Below are positions 1 to 5,853 of a stretch of DNA of 8,861 nucleotides, one piece after another. This stretch comes from Lachnospiraceae bacterium UBA6452. GTDB taxonomy: Bacteria; Bacillota; Clostridia; Lachnospirales; Lachnospiraceae. Location: NCBI GenBank assembly GCA_002441865.1, contig DJNY01000119.1:1-8861 (forward strand), read 5' to 3'. The notes below the pieces were generated by a model. That model ran no database searches. It saw only the letters and a list, made by a program, of their open reading frames with translations, and was not told where the DNA came from. The translations under genes were made by a program, and so were the position numbers. Within the stretch, counting starts at the first letter, position 1; each line of letters starts with the position of its first letter.

Positions 1-2
1 TG

Positions 3-452
3 GATCGCCGTATTTACAGCCACCATTACATGACAGCATTGGAAGCACCGGTCGATATTCATTTTGTTACCAGCCCCCATCACCCACTTGCAAAGTCCAA
101 AAAAGTGGATATCGAAAAACTACTCGACTATCCACTGCTTCTGACCGAAAAGAATATGAGTTATCGCGCGATACTGGATGAGATACTTGCTGCCAGAGGG
201 CTGGAAACAACGCCTGCCATGGAAACAGGTGATACGCAGCTGATTTGCAGCCTGCTCCGCCAGGATATCGGCATTTCCTATCTGCCGGAGTTTGTCGTAC
301 AGGAAGATCTTGCAAGCGGAAGGCTTGTCAGCCTGCCTGTCAGCGATATGCCAACGCCGGGCATCTGGCGCCAGCTTCTGTATCACCGCAATAAATGGAT
401 CTCGCCCGAGCTTACATGTGTGATCGAATACCTGAAAGAGCAGCAGGCATAG
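3..452 (+). CDS. LysR-type transcriptional regulator, C-terminal part (5' end outside window)
   Basis: The frame is open from the window edge (first full codon at 3) to a TAG at 450-452 and gives 149 residues. An ATG at 30 lies inside the domain and is unlikely to be the true start. The visible part is most of a LysR effector-binding domain. It has the typical strand followed by HHPLA (about residues 22-26), a YPLLL segment, a SYRAILDEILAARG helix, and the late DIGISYLPEFVV stretch that closes the second subdomain. The N-terminal winged helix-turn-helix that would bind DNA must lie upstream. LysR proteins are cytoplasmic, usually tetrameric activators that respond to a small metabolite. The ligand and target cannot be told from this half. 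The gene ends in its own terminator and is convergent with the cyclase gene, so it is probably functionally separate from the rest of the window. Confidence 0.88.
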   Translation, partial: DRRIYSHHYMTALEAPVDIHFVTSPHHPLAKSKKVDIEKLLDYPLLLTEKNMSYRAILDEILAARGLETTPAMETGDTQLICSLLRQDIGISYLPEFVVQEDLASGRLVSLPVSDMPTPGIWRQLLYHRNKWISPELTCVIEYLKEQQA

Positions 453-475
453 CCCGCTGCTCTGGTTTCTTTTAT
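437..475 (+). terminator. Rho-independent terminator of the LysR gene, possibly bidirectional
   Basis: The arms AGAGCAGC (437-444) and GCTGCTCT (456-463) form a perfect 8-bp stem. GGC/GCC inside the loop can add three more pairs beyond a single mismatch. A T-rich run (GGTTTCTTTTATTT) follows on the plus strand. The stem overlaps the last codons and stop of the LysR gene. On the minus strand the same stem is followed by only TTT, so it may also stop the convergent cyclase operon, but less efficiently. Confidence 0.75.
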
Positions 476-1539
476 TTACTGTTTGCCTGCTTATATTGAT
501 ACATCATTTCGTCTGCCTTCTTCATTGTATCTGCGATCTTGTCCGTCTGTGGATCAAAAAACGCATAACCGTAAGAAACCGACGGCAGATTTTTTTCTTT
601 TTTCCGTTTCTGTTCCAGTGCTGCATAAAAATCTCTGTTCAGCTTTTCTGCCTGTTCCGGTGACCGGTACAGCACCACACAGAACTCATCCCCGCCGTAA
701 CGGAAGCACATCCCGTAATTGCCATATATCTTATGCATACATTTTGCCACAGTCTGCAGGCAGAAATCTCCGAATGCATGTCCGTAAGTATCGTTGACCT
801 GTTTGAATTTATCTACATCAAAGAACAGAACAACCGCCTTACGGGAAATATTCTGCAGCGTATACTCATAACTGAAACGGTTCAGAAGTTCTGTCAGACC
901 GTCTGTCTGCAAAAGCATATCCCCATGAAACTTATAGAGCATGATCGCACTGATCGCGATCGCAAGCCAGTCGACCCGGATACTGCTGTCTATTGTCTGT
1001 GTCACAATACAGGCAGCTGCAAAAATCACTACACCCATTATGGAAAGCCCGTAATTTCCCTGAAAATTTTTGGATATGGCAATACCACGTACCATGAAAT
1101 AGACAAATCCCAATATATAAGCGATCAGATAAATCATATAAAAGCGGCCATGGTGATAGATATTATCAGCATCCACATAAAATACCCAGCCTGTAAAGGC
1201 AGAGATCACTTCAAAAATCACATTAAGACATAAACAATAGAAAAACGGTTTCTCCCATTTGGAATCTCCGAAACTCTTTCCGCATGCCAGACCAATAAAC
1301 GGCGAAAAGGAAAGCTCTATCACCTTTACCAGCTTGTGCAGCGGGATCTGCGATACTTCCTGTCCATTTAACATCACACCGCACCATTCGCATAAGACTC
1401 CCAGAATGATCAGCCCGAACAGAATAGCAGATGTCTGTTTTTGTTTTGCCTTCAGCCCGATATTAAAATTAATTGAAACAAGCATGATCAGCATACAGAC
1501 CACTATCATTGCAGTCGTTGCTGTATAATACATCTCCAT
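472..1539 (-). CDS. Membrane diguanylate cyclase (seven-helix N-terminal region plus GGDEF domain)
   Basis: The product is 355 residues. The N-terminal 206 residues are strongly hydrophobic, with about seven membrane helices (roughly 6-26, 36-54, 70-88, 98-120, 133-152, 163-182, 186-206). They resemble the seven-helix sensor region found ahead of some Firmicutes kinases and cyclases. A cytoplasmic GGDEF domain follows at about 208-355: TDGLTELLNR (212-221), metal-binding D241 in FFDVDKFK, N249 in QVNDTYGH, and an intact RYGGDEF with GGDEF at 282-286. It should therefore make cyclic-di-GMP from two GTP. The usual inhibitory RxxD motif just before GGDEF is replaced by GNYG (273-276). No EAL or HD-GYP partner is present. 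The start codon directly abuts the stop of the upstream small gene (TAAATG), and the GGAG ribosome site lies inside that gene, so translation is probably coupled. It is the last gene of the two-component operon. The sensed signal is unknown. Confidence 0.9.
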   Translation of the reverse strand: MEMYYTATTAMIVVCMLIMLVSINFNIGLKAKQKQTSAILFGLIILGVLCEWCGVMLNGQEVSQIPLHKLVKVIELSFSPFIGLACGKSFGDSKWEKPFFYCLCLNVIFEVISAFTGWVFYVDADNIYHHGRFYMIYLIAYILGFVYFMVRGIAISKNFQGNYGLSIMGVVIFAAACIVTQTIDSSIRVDWLAIAISAIMLYKFHGDMLLQTDGLTELLNRFSYEYTLQNISRKAVVLFFDVDKFKQVNDTYGHAFGDFCLQTVAKCMHKIYGNYGMCFRYGGDEFCVVLYRSPEQAEKLNRDFYAALEQKRKKEKNLPSVSYGYAFFDPQTDKIADTMKKADEMMYQYKQANSK

Positions 1540-1776
1540 TTATACTTTTTCTCCTTTTTTTGCATGGCATTTCGCCATTTTCTTCAAATATCTGTTCTTC
1601 AGTTCATTCTCCTCCTGCAGTCTCTTATTTTCTTCCTTTAAATACTGCATATATTCCCTGGCAAGCCTGACACCGCCGCGCACCGCCAGATCCTCATGCT
1701 GTTCCATTTCCGAAAGCCAGCTGTTTAGTGACTTCTCCCGGATATCATTGTAAGAATTATCTTCTGGTAAAAACAT
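1540..1776 (-). CDS. Small charged coiled-coil protein, unknown function
   Basis: The product is 78 residues, with no membrane segment or signal peptide. I do not recognise a named family. The N-terminal half is acidic and amphipathic (SLNSWLSEMEQHEDLAVRGG, about residues 16-35). It is followed by a helix with coiled-coil spacing (REYMQYLKEENKRLQEENEL, about 40-59) and a lysine-rich tail. An AGAGGA ribosome site lies just upstream of the ATG. The gene lies 36 bases after the response regulator, and its stop touches the start of the diguanylate cyclase. The start, ribosome site and gene packing all support a real gene. Its position suggests a partner or adaptor for the cyclase or the two-component system, possibly as a dimer through the coiled coil. 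That role is inferred from context alone. Confidence 0.72.
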   Translation of the reverse strand: MFLPEDNSYNDIREKSLNSWLSEMEQHEDLAVRGGVRLAREYMQYLKEENKRLQEENELKNRYLKKMAKCHAKKGEKV

Positions 1777-1812
1777 AGCGTTCCTCTTTTCTTTTATTGT
1801 CTTTGTGGAATG

Positions 1813-2436
1813 TTAACATATTTTCGTAAAATAAAACACAACAAGCTGTGTGCGGTCGCGCAGGGACAGCTTTTCCAGGATCGCGCTGATATAATTTCTG
1901 ACTGTCCCCTCGGACAAAAAGAGACTCTGTGCGATCTCCCGGTTGGATTTTCCCATTGCTACCTGCCCGATGATCTCCTGCTCCTTTTCTCCGATATCAT
2001 AATCCGCATAGGAAAAATCCCGCTTTGCAGCCGTAAGCACCGGAATCTTGGATACCACTTCCCCGCCAAATACACTCTGTCCGCCGTAAACTGCTTTCAG
2101 TGCAGGAATGATCGCCTCAAAATCCTGCTTTAAGATATAGCCTTTGACACCGATCCCCAGTGCTTTAACAATATACTCTTCATCCGAAAAGGTAGTAAGC
2201 AGCAGGATCTTTGCCGCTTTATCCATGTTAAGTATCTCTTCTGCTGCAGTCAGGCCGCTCATTTCCCGCATCTGGATATCCATGAGTACAACATCCGGCT
2301 TTTCTTTTTGATAAAGTGTGACAGCCTCTGACCCGTCATGACCGCTGCCCACTACTTCTATTTCTTCATCCGACCCGAGGATCGTCGTAAGCGACATCTC
2401 CACGAGCTGATCATCATCGATTACAATTACCCGCAT
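1813..2436 (-). CDS. NarL/LuxR-family response regulator of the divergent ABC exporter module
   Basis: The product is 207 residues. The receiver domain (about 1-120) has the acidic pocket D7-D9, the phosphorylated aspartate D53 in VVLMDIQM, T81/T82, and K103 in YILKQ. A linker leads to a LuxR-type helix-turn-helix at about 148-205 (IGEKEQEIIGQVAMGKSNREIAQSLFLSEGTVRNYISAIL). The protein should be a cytoplasmic DNA-binding regulator activated by the kinase encoded just upstream. The two genes overlap by 10 bases, so they are almost certainly co-translated. NarL-type regulators usually bind short inverted repeats as dimers, and the palindrome at 3618-3631 in the divergent promoter region is the obvious candidate target. 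By analogy with the Bacillus LnrK/DesR class it would activate the ABC genes. All residues needed for phosphorylation are present. Confidence 0.93.
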   Translation of the reverse strand: MRVIVIDDDQLVEMSLTTILGSDEEIEVVGSGHDGSEAVTLYQKEKPDVVLMDIQMREMSGLTAAEEILNMDKAAKILLLTTFSDEEYIVKALGIGVKGYILKQDFEAIIPALKAVYGGQSVFGGEVVSKIPVLTAAKRDFSYADYDIGEKEQEIIGQVAMGKSNREIAQSLFLSEGTVRNYISAILEKLSLRDRTQLVVFYFTKIC

Positions 2437-3509
2437 TCCTGCATTTCCTTTCTGACCGATACTATAATGGCAAAGCCCGCATCTGTCCTGAAACGGATAT
2501 TGCCTCCCAGTGCCTCTACTCTCTGCCGCATATTGGCAAGCCCGATGCCGGGCTGTTCATTTTTACTGATCTTCGTTCCGTTATCTTCTATCAGAAGCTG
2601 GTAAAAACCCGGATGCTCCCGCAGCATGACTGATACCTTTGTCGCATTGGAATGCTTTATGATGTTAGCCATAGCTTCCTTCACAATGGCGATCATGGCA
2701 TATTTCACATTTCTCGGAACCTGTAAAGACATATCGTATACAAGCTGCAGCTCATAATTCTGACGCATCTGGGAAGTTGCTTCCATAACAGCCTGCTTCA
2801 GATCCACAGATTCATCATGCAGATCATGCACGCTTTCACGGATGTTGTTCATGGCTTCATTTAAAGATGCATTCACACCCGACAGCTGTGCGTAAAGTGC
2901 TGCTTCCTTTTTATGCACCATCATGAGTGCACCGAGCTGCAGGATACAGCGTGACAACATATGCCCGACATTATCATGGATCTCCCGTGCGATCCGGTTT
3001 CGTTCCGACAATGTTGCAACTCTTATTTCATAATCCTGCTTTTCCAGCAGTTCTTTGTTATGCCGCTTCATTTTTGCCTGTTCTTCCACACTGCTGTCCC
3101 TGAGTTTTAAAAATGCAGCATGTTCCTGTACCTGCTGTCTTGTCCTGCCTGCCAGAAGAACCACCAGCATTACAGTCACGATCCACAAAAGAATCTGCCA
3201 TGTCTCATGAAACAGGGAAATCCTGTATAGAAACAACACACCGGCAAAACACCCCCACCATTTCTTTCTGTAAATAAATTCATAAATATGCACCGGCAAA
3301 AAGAAGATCAGGCTTGGTGAAAAAAAACATGCCAGCACATATACCGCCGTAATTCCGTAAAAGACAGCATCTTTTTCCACATAAATGATCAGTTCCATTG
3401 AAATAAGCGCTGCCAGAAATGCAATAACCGGTTCATACGTCATACTGCTGTCTGACAGAAAAAGAAGTCCCATCGCCAGTATCACATGTTTATCTATTGC
3501 TTTTTGCAT
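2427..3509 (-). CDS. DesK/LnrJ-like membrane sensor histidine kinase
   Basis: The product is 360 residues from the ATG at 3509, which is preceded by a perfect AGGAGG (3520-3525). The open frame reaches an ATG at 3587, but that codon has no ribosome site and lies close to the predicted transcription start. Residues 8-120 form about five membrane helices with very short outer loops and no extracellular sensor domain, so the signal is probably sensed in or at the membrane. A coiled-coil linker (125-165) leads to a HisKA_3 dimerisation domain with the phosphorylated H178 in REIHDNVGH. An HATPase domain follows, with the N-box KEAMANIIKHSNAT (277-290), EDNG (308-311) and the G-box GIGLANM (321-327). 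It should phosphorylate the response regulator encoded by the overlapping gene. Known relatives sense membrane state (DesK) or membrane-damaging polyenes (LnrJ). Its actual ligand is unknown. Confidence 0.92.
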   Translation of the reverse strand: MQKAIDKHVILAMGLLFLSDSSMTYEPVIAFLAALISMELIIYVEKDAVFYGITAVYVLACFFSPSLIFFLPVHIYEFIYRKKWWGCFAGVLFLYRISLFHETWQILLWIVTVMLVVLLAGRTRQQVQEHAAFLKLRDSSVEEQAKMKRHNKELLEKQDYEIRVATLSERNRIAREIHDNVGHMLSRCILQLGALMMVHKKEAALYAQLSGVNASLNEAMNNIRESVHDLHDESVDLKQAVMEATSQMRQNYELQLVYDMSLQVPRNVKYAMIAIVKEAMANIIKHSNATKVSVMLREHPGFYQLLIEDNGTKISKNEQPGIGLANMRQRVEALGGNIRFRTDAGFAIIVSVRKEMQECG

Positions 3510-3519
3510 CCGATGCTTT

Positions 3520-3525
3520 CCTCCT
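3520..3525 (-). promoter_or_regulatory. Ribosome binding site that fixes the histidine kinase start
   Basis: The minus strand reads AGGAGG, 10 bases before the ATG at 3509-3507. It is the only strong site near the gene. It selects the start that gives a 360-residue protein over the upstream ATG at 3587. Confidence 0.75.
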
Positions 3526-3596
3526 TTTTCGTGATTGATACAAATATCACTATCATGCCCGGTCAGTTTTATCCTATCACAGATCATGCAAATAGT

Positions 3597-3624
3597 ATAA
3601 TAGAAAAGAAGCAGCTTATGACAA
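3597..3624 (-). promoter_or_regulatory. Candidate sigma-A promoter of the kinase operon
   Basis: On the minus strand TTGTCA (3624-3619) is followed after 16 bases by TATTAT (3602-3597). Each matches the housekeeping consensus at five of six bases. Transcription would start near 3590 and leave a leader of about 80 bases before the kinase ATG. The -35 element lies inside the palindrome at 3618-3631, which suggests autoregulation. A shifted TATACT at 3599-3594 is an alternative -10. This is inferred from sequence only. Confidence 0.5.
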
Positions 3625-3631
3625 ATGTCAT
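3618..3631. promoter_or_regulatory. Palindromic operator candidate in the divergent promoter region
   Basis: ATGACA-AA-TGTCAT has perfect 6-base arms around a 2-base centre. It lies between the divergently transcribed two-component operon and ABC operon and overlaps candidate -35 elements on both strands. The size and symmetry suit a dimer of a NarL-family regulator such as the one encoded at 1813-2436. That binding is inferred and not shown by the sequence. Confidence 0.5.
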
Positions 3632-3646
3632 ATCAGGTCTTAACAT
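3618..3646 (+). promoter_or_regulatory. Candidate promoter of the ABC exporter operon
   Basis: ATGACA (3618-3623, five of six bases to the -35 consensus) is followed after 17 bases by TAACAT (3641-3646, four of six to the -10 consensus). The leader would be about 83 bases. A better -10 hexamer, TATACT at 3677-3682, lies downstream without a good -35. It would place the palindrome about 64 bases upstream of its start, a common activator distance. Another TATAAT at 3596-3601 also lacks a -35. Which one is used cannot be decided from sequence. Confidence 0.35.
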
Positions 3647-3735
3647 TTATTACTACAATTCCGGCAAAGAACCGGCTATACTTTTTTCATACAGAATAAT
3701 CCGAACAATTATATCATACAATCTGGAGGTTACTT

Positions 3736-4677
3736 ATGGCAAACACAGCAGTCAAAATAGAAAATCTGGTAAAGCGATACGGTGAGGTCATTGCTGTAGA
3801 CCATTTAAACCTGACCATCCGGGAAGGTGAGATCTTCGGTCTGCTCGGTCCGAACGGTTGTGGGAAAACAACTACGATCAACTGTCTGCTTTCTCTTCTT
3901 TCCTATGATAAAGGAGACATTGAAATCTTCGGTGAAAAAATCACTCCGACCAATTATAAACTCAAGTCACAGATCGGTGTTGTTATGCAGAATGTCGCGG
4001 TTTTCGATGAACTGACCGTCGCTGAAAATATTGATTATTTCTGTGGTCTGTATATCCGTGATAAAACGATCAGAAAGCAATATGTAGAAGAGGCTGTTTC
4101 TTTTGTTGGGCTGGAAAATTTCAGAAAATTTTATCCGAAAAAGCTCTCCGGCGGACTGCTCCGGCGTCTGAATATCGCCTGTGGGATTGCCCATAAGCCA
4201 AAGCTTATCATTCTGGATGAGCCGACTGTTGCAGTCGATCCGCAGAGCCGCAACAAAATTCTGGAAGGAATCGTCGAACTGAACAAACGCGGGGCAACGA
4301 TCCTGTATACCTCCCACTACATGGACGAAGTGGAACAGATCTGTTCTCGCATCGCCATCATCGATCAGGGCAAAAACCTGGCACTTGGCACAACAGAGGA
4401 ACTGAAAAAGCTGATCAAAAAAAGTGAGATCATAACAATTGATATTCTCACTCTGACAGAAGAAGATCTTGCTGCTCTCCGACAACTGCCGCATGTATAT
4501 GAAGTCAGCTTTGACCAGCATAAGCTGACGGTTCTCTGCAGCGGCGGTCAGCACAATCTCATCCACGTGCTCGATTATCTGCAGCAGAAAAACTACTCCT
4601 TTGGCTATGTCCATTCGGAACTGCCTTCCTTAAACGATGTCTTTCTGGAAATTACCGGCAAAGAGCTGCGCGATTAA
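3736..4677 (+). CDS. ABC exporter ATP-binding subunit (LnrL/BcrA-like)
   Basis: The product is 313 residues. It starts at an ATG with GGAGG six bases upstream. The nucleotide-binding domain (about 6-215) has the Walker A GPNGCGKTT (38-46), Q-loop Q85, signature LSGGLLRRL (137-145), Walker B LIILDEP (157-163), D-loop VAVDPQSR (165-172) and switch histidine H194 in YTSHYMDE. The C-terminal extension (about 230-313) is typical of drug- and bacteriocin-exporting ATPases of the BcrA/LnrL/DrrA group. The protein should hydrolyse ATP on the cytoplasmic face to drive the two permeases encoded directly downstream. It is divergent from a DesK-type two-component system, an arrangement typical of inducible resistance exporters. 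The signature has Leu where many ABC proteins have Gln, which is common variation in this group. The substrate is not determined by the sequence. Confidence 0.93.
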   Translation: MANTAVKIENLVKRYGEVIAVDHLNLTIREGEIFGLLGPNGCGKTTTINCLLSLLSYDKGDIEIFGEKITPTNYKLKSQIGVVMQNVAVFDELTVAENIDYFCGLYIRDKTIRKQYVEEAVSFVGLENFRKFYPKKLSGGLLRRLNIACGIAHKPKLIILDEPTVAVDPQSRNKILEGIVELNKRGATILYTSHYMDEVEQICSRIAIIDQGKNLALGTTEELKKLIKKSEIITIDILTLTEEDLAALRQLPHVYEVSFDQHKLTVLCSGGQHNLIHVLDYLQQKNYSFGYVHSELPSLNDVFLEITGKELRD

Positions 4678-4707
4678 ATTATAGAGTTCATAAAGGAGTA
4701 CGGTCAT

Positions 4708-5853
4708 ATGATACAGATTATACTTTTCAGCTTTAAGCGGCTGCTTCGTAATACAACAAACATGTTCTGGATCTTAGTCTTTCCGATTGTTCTGGGCACC
4801 TTCTTTTATATTGCTTTTTCCAACCTCGGTGCATCAGAATCCATGAGCACAATTCCGGTGGCGGTTGTTCTCACCGATGATTATTATGGTGAAGCACTCA
4901 AACAGACCGTCACACAGCTTTCCGAAGGAGACGATCCCTTTCTGGACACTACATTCTGCTCCGAAGAGGAAGCACGAAAGCTTCTGGAAAGCGGCGATGT
5001 CTGTGGTATGATCTTAAGCGGCAGTCAGGCAAAGCTAAGTGTTTCCGCCAATACATCCGCAGATAATATCAAGCAGAGTATTCTGGCAGCTTTCGTGGAA
5101 GAATTCAACCTCCGCTGTGATCTGCTGATCGATACCATGCAGACGCATCCGGAAAATGCCATGAAAGTGCTCTCTGCTTTTCAGAATCCACATGCTTTTA
5201 ATGAGGAAGTGTCCTTACAGAAAAATCCCAACGTGGGTACTTACACACAGTATTTTTACAACCTGCTCGCTATGGCATGCTTATATACTGCCATGTCCGG
5301 TGTGACCGTAGCTGTGGAAAATCAGGGCAATCTTTCCACACTGGCTGCACGCAAATCAGTTTCTGCCCGGAAAAAATCCACCCTGATCATCGGCGAACTG
5401 ATCGCAGCAACCTTTGTTGAATTTATTATGAATCTGGTCGGTTTTTTCTATCTTGCCTATATTTTGAAGGTCGGTGTTGATGCCCAGCTTCCGTATGCAA
5501 TGCTGTCGCTGTTTACCGGTGTCCTGACCGGCGTATCCCTCGGCTTTTTCTTTGGCACACTTGGAAAAAAGGGAAAAGAAGAAAAGAACGGACTCATCTT
5601 TGCCGTTATTATGCCACTGTGCTTTTTAAGTGGTCTTATGGTAGGCAATATGCGTGTCCTCATTGATCGTTTCGCACCAGTAATCAACCGCATCAATCCT
5701 GCTGCCCTGATCACAGACAGCTTTTATTGTCTGAGCATTTTTGAAGGACATGCAAGATACACACGGAATATTGTAACATTACTTCTTTTATCCGTTCTCT
5801 TTATCGGTATGGGTATTTTGAAAACCAGGAGGTCTCGGTATGCAGGTATTTAA
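4708..5853 (+). CDS. ABC-2 type permease subunit 1 of the exporter
   Basis: The product is 381 residues and starts 30 bases after the ATPase gene, with AAAGGAG upstream of the ATG. The architecture is that of the ABC-2 permease family. There is one N-terminal helix (about 20-38), a large soluble domain predicted outside the membrane (about 40-178), and then about five more helices (180-203, 226-252, 262-283, 295-313, 355-371). A basic cytoplasmic end (KTRRSR) follows the last helix. It matches the half-size permeases of LnrM type and would pair with the next gene product to form the transmembrane pore. The end of the gene overlaps the next permease by 14 bases, so the two are probably translated in balanced amounts. 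A role in exporting or extracting a hydrophobic or membrane-active compound is inferred from family and context. Confidence 0.88.
   Translation: MIQIILFSFKRLLRNTTNMFWILVFPIVLGTFFYIAFSNLGASESMSTIPVAVVLTDDYYGEALKQTVTQLSEGDDPFLDTTFCSEEEARKLLESGDVCGMILSGSQAKLSVSANTSADNIKQSILAAFVEEFNLRCDLLIDTMQTHPENAMKVLSAFQNPHAFNEEVSLQKNPNVGTYTQYFYNLLAMACLYTAMSGVTVAVENQGNLSTLAARKSVSARKKSTLIIGELIAATFVEFIMNLVGFFYLAYILKVGVDAQLPYAMLSLFTGVLTGVSLGFFFGTLGKKGKEEKNGLIFAVIMPLCFLSGLMVGNMRVLIDRFAPVINRINPAALITDSFYCLSIFEGHARYTRNIVTLLLLSVLFIGMGILKTRRSRYAGI

Noticed and set aside
944..964. Clustered GATCGC repeats inside the cyclase gene
   Set aside because: They are explained by alternating Ala and Ile codons in a membrane helix (AIAISAIM). 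There is no sign of a separate repeat element.
733..1233. 166-codon plus-strand open frame opposite the diguanylate cyclase
   Set aside because: It lies wholly antisense to a gene with clear GGDEF motifs, has no ribosome site, and its composition is that of a reverse-strand shadow.
3661..3690. CCGG-CAAAGAA-CCGG followed by a T-run in the ABC leader, as a possible attenuator
   Set aside because: The stem is only 4 bp and the T-run starts several bases after it. TATACT in the same stretch is better read as a promoter -10 candidate.
3967..4614. 215-codon minus-strand open frame opposite the ABC ATPase
   Set aside because: It is a shadow of the ATPase gene with no own start signals. The ATPase motifs on the plus strand are complete.
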